A DNA stretch of 64,000 bases. Source: Sinorhizobium sp. 6-70 (lineage in GTDB: Bacteria; Pseudomonadota; Alphaproteobacteria; Rhizobiales; Rhizobiaceae). Location of the stretch: assembly GCF_030124375.1 (NCBI RefSeq), contig NZ_JASKLS010000002.1, positions 679,621 through 743,620 on the forward strand. The letters are read 5' to 3'. Positions 1 to 8,685 of this stretch are shown one piece after another (positions within the stretch are counted from its first letter, which is position 1; every line of letters begins with the position of its first letter). A model generated the notes under the pieces. That model made no database searches and had not been told where the DNA came from. It worked only from the letters and a program-made list of their open reading frames with translations. A program made the position numbers and the translations under genes.

Positions 1-56
1 GACTCCTGTCGCAAATGGTTCCAGTCCATCAAGTCTTCAATGGACTCGCGCTTCAT
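1..56 (-). CDS. possible 5' end of a gene leaving the window
   Basis: An ATG at position 56 on the minus strand opens a frame that stays open to the window edge and gives about 18 residues beginning MKRESIEDLMDW. The acidic, amphipathic composition looks protein-like, but no strong Shine-Dalgarno sequence precedes it and the rest lies outside the window. It could be chance. Positions 57-256 hold no gene I can support. Confidence 0.22.
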   Translation of the reverse strand, partial: MKRESIEDLMDWNHLRQE

Positions 57-256
57 CCACGGAATCGTGACTGCCCGGCATGAGAGCAGAGCCTTGCTCC
101 ATGTCAAGCGGACGCGAACCACGAGTAACATCCGTCGAACAGATCGCCCCTTCCGCAAGGCCCGAACGGTTCCTTGCAGATGTCGCGAGCATCCGCCGCC
201 CGAGGTTCACTCGCGCGTGGCTTGCACTCGCCTACCCGTAAGCTTACAACAGCCTC

Positions 257-925
257 ATGATGCATGCCACCCATACTCCCCCCGAAGATTGGCACGAGAA
301 CGCCTATGATCTCGTGCGCGGGATCGCCGCCTACTCCGGCAGCGCCGTGGTGGCGGGTATAAGCAGGGTGATCGCCATGCACCGGGACGCGGACATCGCC
401 AACGCGTTCAACTACAAGCAGGTCGGCTGCAAGATCTGGGCGCGGGACAAGCTGCTCGAAAGCGCCGGCCCGGCCTTCAACCGTATAGCAGTGCTTGGCG
501 GCTGGTACGGCATTCTGCCCGCGATGCTCTTCGAAGACGCGCGTTTCAACATCGGCGCCATTGACAGCTATGACATCGATCCTGCCGTGGAGGAGGTCGC
601 ACGCACGCTGAATTCAGCCCATGGCGATCGTTTCCGCGCGATCACGGCGGACATGTATGCGCTCGACTATCGGACAATCGGAGCCGACCTGATCGTCAAC
701 ACGAGTTGCGAACACATTGGCGATCTCAAGCGCTGGCTTGCGCTCCTTCCTTCGGGCACTCGCGTCCTGCTTCAGTCAAACGACTATTTCAGCGAACCGA
801 CGCATATAAGCTGCGTCTCCTCGCTCGAGGAATTCCAGATGCGGGCCGGTCTTGCGACGCTCGATTTCGCAGGCGCGTTGCCGATGAAGAAATACAATCG
901 CTTCATGCTGATCGGGACGGTCTGA
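257..925 (+). CDS. small class I SAM-dependent methyltransferase-like protein
   Basis: This 222-residue protein has a Rossmann-type motif I (IAVLGGWYG, about residues 77-85), an acidic loop after strand 2 (SYDIDP, about 104-109) and a motif IV-like stretch (IVNTSCEHI, about 146-154). These fit a class I methyltransferase fold. The substrate is unknown. Two adjacent ATG codons (257 and 260) are possible starts, and neither has a clear ribosome site. Its 3' end overlaps the 3' end of the converging glycosyltransferase gene by 23 bases. The neighbourhood suggests a sugar or a small metabolite as substrate, which is inference only. Confidence 0.75.
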   Translation: MMHATHTPPEDWHENAYDLVRGIAAYSGSAVVAGISRVIAMHRDADIANAFNYKQVGCKIWARDKLLESAGPAFNRIAVLGGWYGILPAMLFEDARFNIGAIDSYDIDPAVEEVARTLNSAHGDRFRAITADMYALDYRTIGADLIVNTSCEHIGDLKRWLALLPSGTRVLLQSNDYFSEPTHISCVSSLEEFQMRAGLATLDFAGALPMKKYNRFMLIGTV

Positions 926-2066
926 CCTCCCGCCGTTGCAGCTCTTCCCTGAGGATCGTCGCCGTCCTGGCAGCGCCGGTGAGATCGAGCGGCGGAATCT
1001 GCGGCTTTGGCCGGATCAGCATCGCCTCGATGTCCAGTGCGAGGCGTTCGGACGTTATGCCTTCCTCCGGCAGAACACCCGCAAGGCCGAGCCTTTCGAG
1101 CCTTGCTGCGCGTGTGCTCTGCTCGGTTTCACCGCCCGCGGTGAAGGGGATAAGCAGCGAGCCGCAGCCGGCGCGAAGAATGTCGCACACGGTGTTGTAT
1201 CCCGCCTGCGAGACGGAGAGCCTGGCGCCCGCGAGCAGGCTTGCAAAATCCTGGCGAAAGCGGAAGAGGCTGACCCCGTCGGGCGCCGCAGCGGCGAGAG
1301 CATCGAAATCGCTCTGCGGCAGGTTGGGCCCGGTTACGAGACACCAGCGAAGCGTTTTCGGCAGCACCGTTGCGGCCCCAAGCGCCGCACTGATCAGATC
1401 CTTACCGACAGCGCCACCACCCGCCGAGACCACGATGTCGAATTTCTCATTCGCTTCAGCCGGCGGCGCTGGTGCGACGAGCCCCGTGTAGGCAACCTTT
1501 TCGGCGATCTCGTCCGCAAGCGGGAAGGTCTCCTCGAGACGGGCAAAGGCCGGGTCGCCGTGAACGAGCACAAGATCGAAATGCGTCTTGACCAGTTCCA
1601 CGGTCTCCTCGGCACGGCCGGGTTTGACCCGTTCCTGCAGAATATCGCGCAGCGAGGTCGCCACCAGCGGCCGCGACTCCATTGCCGCAATGGAATCGAG
1701 CAGCGGCAGCAATTCGAAGCGCATCTGCCTGCGCCCGAACGGGAAGGCCTCGATGATGACGACATCGGGCTTCGAGGCATGCAGCGCTTCGATCAACAGA
1801 TTTTTGCGGCGCTGCTGGAAAGCGTCCGTGACCGGATTACCGTCGGCATCGCTGAGACCGGAGAAGCCCTTGTCGCCGGCCGCGACCGGCGGCAGCGCGA
1901 TCGTCGCCAGGCCCTCGCCCGGAAACCCGGGAATGGGTGCGCCGCCCGTTACCATCGTTACATCGAACCCATCCGCGGACAACGCCTTCGCGATGCGGCT
2001 CGCCCGCGCCAGATGCCCGATGCCAAGCAGATGCTGCACGTAAAAGAAGACGCGACGCTTGCTCAC
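903..2066 (-). CDS. MurG-like predicted glycosyltransferase
   Basis: This 387-residue cytoplasmic protein has a two-domain GT-B layout. An N-terminal glycine-rich loop (LLGIGHLARASR, about residues 13-24) and a C-terminal nucleotide-sugar half are visible, with VSAGGGAVG near 213-221 and SQAGYNTVCDIL near 286-297. These resemble the predicted glycosyltransferase family related to MurG. The GTG start at 2066 overlaps the TGA of the upstream gene in a GTGA junction, which indicates translational coupling; the frame stays open further upstream, but only inside that neighbour. It is the last gene of the ABC-transporter/glycosyltransferase operon. Donor and acceptor are unknown. Confidence 0.85.
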   Translation of the reverse strand: MSKRRVFFYVQHLLGIGHLARASRIAKALSADGFDVTMVTGGAPIPGFPGEGLATIALPPVAAGDKGFSGLSDADGNPVTDAFQQRRKNLLIEALHASKPDVVIIEAFPFGRRQMRFELLPLLDSIAAMESRPLVATSLRDILQERVKPGRAEETVELVKTHFDLVLVHGDPAFARLEETFPLADEIAEKVAYTGLVAPAPPAEANEKFDIVVSAGGGAVGKDLISAALGAATVLPKTLRWCLVTGPNLPQSDFDALAAAAPDGVSLFRFRQDFASLLAGARLSVSQAGYNTVCDILRAGCGSLLIPFTAGGETEQSTRAARLERLGLAGVLPEEGITSERLALDIEAMLIRPKPQIPPLDLTGAARTATILREELQRREVRPSRSA

Positions 2067-3310
2067 GAGGCTTTGCTCCACTCGCTTTGAAAGAGCCCGA
2101 TCAGTTGGCTGACGCTCGAATGATGGTCGAACTCGGCGCGAACGCGCTGTTCGGCAGCATCGCCAAGCCGCCGCCTGAGATCCGGATCGCGCACCAGCCG
2201 TTCGAGCGCCAGGGCAAGCGCCCGCGGATCCTCGGGCGGCACGAGCAGACCGTTCTGATGGTCCGTCAGCAATTCCGGAACGCCCGAGACGGATGTCGAG
2301 ACGCAAGGCAGCCGCTGGCTCGACGCTTCCACCAGAACGTTCGGCAGGCCGTCGCGATCACCGTTGGCCGCAACCCGACACGCCAGCGCGAAGATGTCGC
2401 TGTCGCGGTAATGCTGCAGCACGTCGGTCTGGTCGAGCGCACCCTTCCAGCGGACCCGTTCGGCAAGACCAAGTTCGGTCGCAAGCGTCTTGAGGTCGCC
2501 GGCCAGTTCGCCTGCGCCGATATGATCGAAGCGCCAGTTGAGATCTTCCGGCAGCAGCGACAGCGCCTTCAGCAGGATGTCGTAGCCCTTCTTGGCGACG
2601 GCGCGTCCGACGCTGACGATTCTGACAGGGTCGGCCGGGTCGGAGCCGTCGCGACGGGAGTGATCGCCGCCAAAGACCGGGAAGCGGTCGAGATCGAGGC
2701 CATGATAGCTCAGGTGCACCCGGGCTTTCTCGAGTGTCAGACTTTGCAGGTGCTCAAAGCCGCTGCGCGTACAGGTAACGGTCCAGCGGGCGCGGTCGAG
2801 TTTTCCGGAAAGCTCCCAGTTGGACGACGTCCAGATGTCCTTGGCATGCGCAGAGCAGGTCCAGGGGATGCCTGCGATGATGCTGGCATAGGCGGTCACC
2901 GAAGCGGGCGTGTGAATGAAATGCGCGTGAAGCCAGGTCGCCGCGCCCGGCCATTCGGCGACCAGCACCAGCGCCTGACCGAACCGCCGGAAGCGGTTGC
3001 GCGATGGATCACGCACGAGATCCGCGAGGAATGGGCCAAGCGCGCACCAGAAGCCAGCCTTCGGCATCAACCGGAGCATGGCGCGAAGCACGCGCCATGG
3101 CTCCTCATGCAGATATTCCGGCAAATAGTGGACGTCGGCACGGATTTCGTCGTGCACGGGATGACGCTTGCCATCGGTCGGACGGCGGAGCGCGACGAGA
3201 ACCAGTTCGTGCCCGGCCTTTTCGAGGCCCAGCAGTTCCTGTGCTATGAAGGTTTCCGACAGGCGCGGATAGCCTTTCAGGATGACGGCAATCTTGCGAT
3301 TTCGCGACAC
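2063..3310 (-). CDS. GT4-type glycosyltransferase
   Basis: This 415-residue protein has the GT-B fold of family 4 retaining glycosyltransferases. Visible signs are the GRAVAKKGYDIL strand/loop near residues 235-246, the donor-binding acidic stretch DGLPNVLVEAS near 320-330 and the SVSGVPEL loop after it. It probably transfers a sugar to a lipid-linked intermediate at the inner membrane face. The start is GTG at 3310, four bases after the stop of the upstream glycosyltransferase, and the stop overlaps the next GTG. It is the middle gene of a three-glycosyltransferase set. Confidence 0.88.
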   Translation of the reverse strand: MSRNRKIAVILKGYPRLSETFIAQELLGLEKAGHELVLVALRRPTDGKRHPVHDEIRADVHYLPEYLHEEPWRVLRAMLRLMPKAGFWCALGPFLADLVRDPSRNRFRRFGQALVLVAEWPGAATWLHAHFIHTPASVTAYASIIAGIPWTCSAHAKDIWTSSNWELSGKLDRARWTVTCTRSGFEHLQSLTLEKARVHLSYHGLDLDRFPVFGGDHSRRDGSDPADPVRIVSVGRAVAKKGYDILLKALSLLPEDLNWRFDHIGAGELAGDLKTLATELGLAERVRWKGALDQTDVLQHYRDSDIFALACRVAANGDRDGLPNVLVEASSQRLPCVSTSVSGVPELLTDHQNGLLVPPEDPRALALALERLVRDPDLRRRLGDAAEQRVRAEFDHHSSVSQLIGLFQSEWSKAS

Positions 3311-3314
3311 TAGC

Positions 3315-4529
3315 TCAGCTCGTCTGCTTCACGATGCTCAGGTGCTCTTTCGATCGGTGATCGAGCCAGCTGCCGACGAGCTCGGAGATGTGGACAAGGC
3401 CTTCCAGCCTCAGGCCATTGGCGGCGCGCGAGGGGGGCGCACGCCCCGGCAAAGCCTTCAACGCGGCCGCGAACCGCAGCGGATCCTCGGCCTCATGGGG
3501 AAGCAGCATCTGGACGAGGCCAAGCTCAGATGCGCGTCGAGCCCGGATCAACTGCTCCTCCCGCGGCTCGAGACGCGGCACGATCAAGGCCGGCTTGTCG
3601 AAGGAGAGAATCTCGCAATAGGTGTTGTAGCCGCCCATCGAGACGACCCCTCTGGCGCCGGCGATCAGTTCCTCCATGCGGTTGTCGAACTCGATTATCT
3701 TGATAAAAGGGATGCGACCGCCCTTCTTGATCAGCTTGTTGCGCTGCTTGGCGGGCATGTAGGGTCCGAGCACCACGAGGGCGTTGTGCGTCAGTTCGGG
3801 GTCCTGCTGATAGGCGTGGATCACATCATGAATGAGCTCGGCGCCGTCGCCGCCGCCACCGGTGGTGACGAGGATATAGTCGCCCTCCGGCCTGTGGTCA
3901 GGCAGTCCGTCATGCGGCACGCCTCGCTGCAGAAAACCGACGAAGTTCATGCGTTCGCGCACCGCCGTGGGCACGTCAAGGCCCACAAGCGGATCGTAAA
4001 AATCCGGCGGACCATAGACCCAGATCGTATCGTAGAACTGCTCGATCTTGCGCATGGTGTCGCGACGCTTCCATTCGACTTCGAGCAGGTGCGGTGCGTC
4101 CATGATCTCCCGCAGCCCAAGCACCAGCTTCGTCCCATGGGTCTTCAGGTAGGTGAGCGTATCCTCGACCTCGCCGCGCAGGCCCATGGGCTCCTTGTCG
4201 ACGATGAAGATGTCCGGTTTGAACGTCTCGGCCGTCGAGCGGATGATCGACTGGCGCATCTTCAGCGTCTCGTGCAGTTCGATGTGCCGGTCGAGCGAGG
4301 TGTACTCACCGTTTCTGAGCTTGATGACGCTCGGAATCTTCACGAAGTCGACGCGCGCACGATAATCGAAAGCCCCCGCGATCGTGGCGCCGGAGATGAT
4401 CAGGACCTGCAACCCGCTATAGTCTTCCACGAGCGCATGCGCGATCGTCCGACAACGCCTGAGGTGACCGAGGCCGAAAGTGTCGTGGCTGTACATGAGG
4501 ATCCGGGCATCCTCGAAACGCCGTACCAT
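3315..4529 (-). CDS. MurG-like predicted glycosyltransferase
   Basis: This 404-residue protein is a second member of the predicted glycosyltransferase family that ends this operon. It has DTFGLGHLRRCR near residues 16-27, VTTGGGGDG near 221-229 and VSMGGYNTYCEIL near 296-308. I chose the ATG at 4529 because an AAGG ribosome site lies eight bases upstream and the family's N-terminal strand begins there; upstream residues in the same frame look non-coding. It follows the permease gene after an 82-base gap that holds a hairpin, so its expression may be partly uncoupled from the transporter. Confidence 0.85.
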   Translation of the reverse strand: MVRRFEDARILMYSHDTFGLGHLRRCRTIAHALVEDYSGLQVLIISGATIAGAFDYRARVDFVKIPSVIKLRNGEYTSLDRHIELHETLKMRQSIIRSTAETFKPDIFIVDKEPMGLRGEVEDTLTYLKTHGTKLVLGLREIMDAPHLLEVEWKRRDTMRKIEQFYDTIWVYGPPDFYDPLVGLDVPTAVRERMNFVGFLQRGVPHDGLPDHRPEGDYILVTTGGGGDGAELIHDVIHAYQQDPELTHNALVVLGPYMPAKQRNKLIKKGGRIPFIKIIEFDNRMEELIAGARGVVSMGGYNTYCEILSFDKPALIVPRLEPREEQLIRARRASELGLVQMLLPHEAEDPLRFAAALKALPGRAPPSRAANGLRLEGLVHISELVGSWLDHRSKEHLSIVKQTS

Positions 4530-4557
4530 GCGAAGAACCTTTCGCTCATTATTGGAA

Positions 4558-4582
4558 GGGCCTGCAACAGGATGCAGGGCCC
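4558..4582. other. hairpin between permease and glycosyltransferase genes
   Basis: The arms GGGCCTGCA and TGCAGGGCC can pair around a six-base loop with one bulged G. The structure sits in the only sizeable gap of the minus-strand operon. No T-run follows on either strand, so a classical terminator is unlikely. A processing or attenuation stem is possible. Confidence 0.45.
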
Positions 4583-4611
4583 GCGGGCAGTCAAAGGAAA
4601 ATGTGCCGGCC

Positions 4612-5787
4612 TTATTTGTAGGGATCGGCGGCGTCGCGCAACCCATCTCCCAGGAAGTTGAACGCCAAAATCACAAGAATGACTGGTATAGTCGGAAACA
4701 GCAGCCAGGGATAGAAAGCAATAACGCTGACGCTCTTTGCCTCCGTCAGAAGGATGCCCCAACTCGTTATCGGCGGGCGCAAGCCCAACCCGAGGAAGCT
4801 CAGCGCTGTTTCGCCAAGGATCATGCCGGGAATCGAGATCGTCGCCGTTGCAATAAGATGGGACATGAACCCCGGCACGAGGTGGCGCCCGATAATGCGG
4901 CTGCTTCTTGCGCCCATCAGCTGCGCCGCAAGCACATAGTCCTCCTCGCGCAGCGCAAGCAGCTTGGAGCGGACGGCACGTGCGAGCCCGGTCCAATCGA
5001 GAAGCCCCAGGATCACGGTGATACCGAGATAGATGAGCAGCGGACTCCATGTGGCCGGCATGATCGCCGCAAGCGACAGCCATAGGGGAATGCTCGGAAT
5101 CGACTGGAGCACCTCGATCAATCTCTGGACCAACAGATCGAAAACGCCGCCGTGATAGCCGGCAAGCCCGCCGATGACGATGCCGAGCACGAAGCTCACG
5201 GTAATGCCGAGAAGGCCGATCGTCAGTGAGATCCGCGCGCCGTAGATGATACGCGACAGCACGTCGCGCCCGAGCCTGTCGGTGCCCAGAAGGAAGAGCT
5301 GACCGCCCTCTGCAGGACAGATGAGATGCAGGTTGCTCTCGAAGAGTCCCCAGAAACGATACGTGTCGCCGCGGCAGAAGAATCGGATCTGCTGGATGTC
5401 CGAAGGATTGTCGGCATAGTTCCGCCTCAGCGTTTCCATGTCCAGCGTCATCGTCCGGCCATAGACGAAGGGGCCGACAAATGCGCCGTCATGGAAAAGG
5501 CGGACAGCCTGCGGCGGCGCGTAGATGAAATCGACGTTGCGCGTATGCAGGTTGTAGGGCGCCAGAAACTCGCAAAAGAGGATCATGACGTAGAGAGCTG
5601 CCAGGAAAATGCCGGAGGCGAGCGCGACCTTGTGACGCTTGAACTTCCACCACATCAGGCGCAACTGCGACGCCTGGTTCACGCGCACCTGCTCCTCCGT
5701 CATCACCTCGACGGAATAGGGATCGAACGGGGCGGTCGACACATAATGCGGCAGGGGTTCGCCGGGCGCCGGTATCGGTGACGTCAC
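4612..5787 (-). CDS. peptide-type ABC transporter permease (OppC/YejE-like)
   Basis: This 391-residue inner-membrane protein is an OppC-type permease. It has a cytoplasmic N-terminus, a first membrane segment near residues 54-74, a long periplasmic region to about 165, the family motif GTDRLGRDV (168-176), further membrane segments and the EAA coupling loop (about 283-307). It is somewhat longer than usual because of the periplasmic insert between segments 1 and 2. The start is GTG at 5787 and overlaps the upstream stop as GTGA. With its partner permease it forms the translocation channel. Confidence 0.93.
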   Translation of the reverse strand: MTSPIPAPGEPLPHYVSTAPFDPYSVEVMTEEQVRVNQASQLRLMWWKFKRHKVALASGIFLAALYVMILFCEFLAPYNLHTRNVDFIYAPPQAVRLFHDGAFVGPFVYGRTMTLDMETLRRNYADNPSDIQQIRFFCRGDTYRFWGLFESNLHLICPAEGGQLFLLGTDRLGRDVLSRIIYGARISLTIGLLGITVSFVLGIVIGGLAGYHGGVFDLLVQRLIEVLQSIPSIPLWLSLAAIMPATWSPLLIYLGITVILGLLDWTGLARAVRSKLLALREEDYVLAAQLMGARSSRIIGRHLVPGFMSHLIATATISIPGMILGETALSFLGLGLRPPITSWGILLTEAKSVSVIAFYPWLLFPTIPVILVILAFNFLGDGLRDAADPYK

Positions 5788-6782
5788 TTCGTACTCCTGC
5801 CTTGCAGACGGATTCTGGGATCGAGAACGGCGAGCGCAAGATCGGATATGAGCACGCCGATGACCGTGAGAAATGCGAGAAACATCAGGAACGAGCCGGC
5901 GAGATACATGTCCTGGCTCTGCAGCGCCTTGATCAACATCGGTCCCGTCGTTTCAAGTGACAGGACGATCGCCGTGATTTCCGCGCCGGAGATGATTGCC
6001 GGCAGAATCGAGCCGATATCGGAGATGAAGAAGTTGAGCGCCATGCGCAACGGATATTTGAGCAGGGTCCGTGTAGGCGACAGTCCCTTCGCCCGAGCGG
6101 TGACGACATATTGCTTTTGAAGCTCGTCGAGCAGATTGGCCCTGAGCCGCCGGATCATGCCGGCCGTTCCCGCCGCACCTATGATGATCACCGGTATCCA
6201 CATGTGCTCGAGCATCGACCTGGCCTTCGCCCAGCTCATCGGCTCCGAAAGAAATTTCTGGTCCATGAGATGGCCGATCGAGGTACCGAACCAGATATTG
6301 GCGAAATACATGAGAATCAGCGCCAGCATGAAGTTGGGCACGGCGATGCCGATGAGGCCGATCAGCGACAGCCCGTAATCCCCCCAGCTGTATTGGTGCG
6401 TCGCGGCGTAGATGCCGATCGGAAATGCTATTATCCAGGTCAGGATAATGGTGAAGAAGGAGACAAGGATCGTCAGCCACAGCCGGTCTCCGACGACTTC
6501 GCTCACCGGCAGTTCATATTCGAACGAATAGCCGAAGTCGCCCTGCAGCATGCCGCCGACCCAATAGATGTAGCGAAGCAGCGGCGGTTGATCGAAGCCG
6601 TATTCTTTGCGCAGAGCTTCGATCTGCTCCATGTTGACGCCTTCGCCCTGCGCCCTGATCTCCGCGACGTAACTCTCGAAATAGTCTCCCGGCGGCAGTT
6701 CGATGATGGTGAACACCAGGGCCGAGATAATGAGGAGGGTCGGGACCATCGCCGCAATACGCCAAAGAATGTATCGCAGCAT
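5784..6782 (-). CDS. peptide-type ABC transporter permease (OppB/YejB-like)
   Basis: This 332-residue OppB-type permease starts with the typical MLRYILWRIA and a first membrane segment (about residues 9-28). It then has a periplasmic loop, the GDFGYSF stretch near 81-87 and an EAA coupling loop around 225-245. I placed the start at the ATG at 6782, one base past the stop of the binding-protein gene, because the family N-terminus begins exactly there. It pairs with the downstream OppC-like permease. Confidence 0.93.
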   Translation of the reverse strand: MLRYILWRIAAMVPTLLIISALVFTIIELPPGDYFESYVAEIRAQGEGVNMEQIEALRKEYGFDQPPLLRYIYWVGGMLQGDFGYSFEYELPVSEVVGDRLWLTILVSFFTIILTWIIAFPIGIYAATHQYSWGDYGLSLIGLIGIAVPNFMLALILMYFANIWFGTSIGHLMDQKFLSEPMSWAKARSMLEHMWIPVIIIGAAGTAGMIRRLRANLLDELQKQYVVTARAKGLSPTRTLLKYPLRMALNFFISDIGSILPAIISGAEITAIVLSLETTGPMLIKALQSQDMYLAGSFLMFLAFLTVIGVLISDLALAVLDPRIRLQGRSTK

Positions 6783-6783
6783 G

Positions 6784-8685
6784 TCAGGTGTCCTGTTCAA
6801 GCCAGAAGGTGTCGGGATTGTAAACGCCGAAATAGCTCGTCGGGTCGAAGCCGAAGAGCGCCTTTTCCGGCACATTGCGAAGTTTCGTGGAGACGACGAT
6901 CGGCTGCAGCGATGCATTGACGAGACCGATCGAGAAGACCTGGTCGGTGTAGATCGATAGCATCGATTTCCAGATCTCTGTCCGCTCCGCGTCGGTGCTC
7001 GAATGCCGCCAGCGCTTGAGCAGGTCGAGGAGCTCGACCACAGGCGGCAGCTCCGGCGCCTCTCCCATTTCGCCGTGCGACAGGTAATTGAGCCCCCAGA
7101 CGGGCCACTGCAACTGGTCGTCCGCCGTCGGTGCAAGCTGGCCGGGATTCATGTCCGCGGTCGGAACGCCGTTGTCGATGCCGAACCACATGGACATGAT
7201 GATCTCGCCACCGACCGCACGGCTGCGGAAGGTGTCGCGCTGGGAGGTGCGGATAAAGAGCGAAATGCCGATCTTGTGCCAGTAGTCGGTTATCAGCTGC
7301 AGAACATCCGTCTCGAGCGTGCTTTCACCTGCCGTCTCCACGACGATTTGCGCCGCCCGTCCGTCCGGCAGGATGCGAATCCCGTCACTGCCGCGCTTTG
7401 CCAGCCCCGCCTCGTCGAGCAGGCTGTTGGCTTGGTCCGGATCGTGGGCTACCCAGGCGCTTGCAAATTCGGGACGGAACAGCGGGCTATCCGGCAGCAC
7501 CGTATCGGCGCTCTCCTTGGTCAGGCCGTAGAAGACCGCCATATTGATTTCGCGCCGGTCGATCGCCAGCGACAACGCTCGCCTGACGCGGACGTCCTGC
7601 AGCAGCGGACGCCATACCGGATCGGAAGCATTGAGATTGGGAAGCAGTGCCAGACGCGACCCCTGCGTCTTCTTCCACAGCTTGACCGTTATCGGATAGC
7701 GCTTCTCGGCATCCTTCAGGAAAGTGTAGTCGACAAAATCGATGCCCGCCGCCTGGAGATCGCTTTCACCCGTGCCGGTTTTCGCCGGGATGAGCGATGA
7801 GGAGCTAACGTTCAACACGAACTTGTCGATGTAGGGCAATTGCAGGCCGTTTTCGTCGACCCGGTGGAAATACGGATTGCGCTCGAAGATGAACTGCTCG
7901 GCGGGAAGCGGCGTGGTGTTCCGCCAGGGATCGAGCGTCGGCAAGTCGGGGTTTTCCGGACGATAGGAGCGTGCCATGCGCATGTGCAATTGGCTCCACT
8001 TCTTGACCCGCTCTTCCTTCATCGTTGCCTTGAGCTTGTCCTCTTCCTGGTACTTCTTGTGGAACTGCTTGAGGTAAGCGGACGGCATGGCGATGACCAA
8101 CGGCTGCGGAGCGGCGAGCTTCTGCAGGAAATCCGGGTTCGGCTTCGTCCAGGAATAACGCACCGTCCGGTCGTCGATGATCTCGAACTTGCCCGCCTCG
8201 CCATCCATGACCAGCGCCGTCGGGAGCCCCGCCGGAGAGAGGTCCTCGTTGAGCAGCACGTCCTCCCAGCAGTAGCGGAAGTCTTCCGTCGTTAGCGGCG
8301 TTCCATCCGACCACTTATGGCCCTCGCGCAGACGCAGGGTAAAGATGCGGTCCTCGACCGTTTCGTAGCTTTCGAGAACGTCGGCCTGAAGGTTCAGCTG
8401 CTCGTCGAAGCCGACCAGCCGGGAATAGCCGTTGACCGTCATCAGGCGGATGTCCTTGGCGCTGCCGATGAGGCTGCGGATCTCGCCGCCATGCCTGCCG
8501 GGCCTGCGCCCCATGGCCGCAACATTGATCACGCGCGGCGTTTTCGGCAGCCGCTCATTGAGCGGAGGCAGCTTGCCTTCCGCGACCAGCGGCGCGAGCG
8601 CCTCAGCCTCGGTCCCCGCCGCCAGCAACCGCGGCGGCAGAACAGTGGAAGCCAGCATCGCCAGCGCGGTTCTTCGGGTGATCAT
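6784..8685 (-). CDS. family 5 extracellular solute-binding protein
   Basis: This 633-residue periplasmic binding protein belongs to the peptide/nickel (SBP_bac_5) family, close in size to YejA-type proteins. The N-terminus has a twin-arginine-like signal (TRRTALAML then LPPRLLAAG), so Tat export is possible. Family features include [16 protein letters not shown] followed by [14 protein letters not shown] further on. A GGGAG ribosome site precedes the ATG, and the start overlaps the ATPase stop by four bases. The ligand may be an oligopeptide or an oligosaccharide-like compound. The co-transcribed glycosyltransferases make a glycan ligand worth considering. Confidence 0.92.
   Translation of the reverse strand: MITRRTALAMLASTVLPPRLLAAGTEAEALAPLVAEGKLPPLNERLPKTPRVINVAAMGRRPGRHGGEIRSLIGSAKDIRLMTVNGYSRLVGFDEQLNLQADVLESYETVEDRIFTLRLREGHKWSDGTPLTTEDFRYCWEDVLLNEDLSPAGLPTALVMDGEAGKFEIIDDRTVRYSWTKPNPDFLQKLAAPQPLVIAMPSAYLKQFHKKYQEEDKLKATMKEERVKKWSQLHMRMARSYRPENPDLPTLDPWRNTTPLPAEQFIFERNPYFHRVDENGLQLPYIDKFVLNVSSSSLIPAKTGTGESDLQAAGIDFVDYTFLKDAEKRYPITVKLWKKTQGSRLALLPNLNASDPVWRPLLQDVRVRRALSLAIDRREINMAVFYGLTKESADTVLPDSPLFRPEFASAWVAHDPDQANSLLDEAGLAKRGSDGIRILPDGRAAQIVVETAGESTLETDVLQLITDYWHKIGISLFIRTSQRDTFRSRAVGGEIIMSMWFGIDNGVPTADMNPGQLAPTADDQLQWPVWGLNYLSHGEMGEAPELPPVVELLDLLKRWRHSSTDAERTEIWKSMLSIYTDQVFSIGLVNASLQPIVVSTKLRNVPEKALFGFDPTSYFGVYNPDTFWLEQDT

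Noticed and set aside
40..309. Plus-strand frame of 89 codons at the left edge
   Set aside because: Its residue composition is Arg/His/Pro-rich as in non-coding frames of GC-rich DNA, and it overlaps the methyltransferase start.
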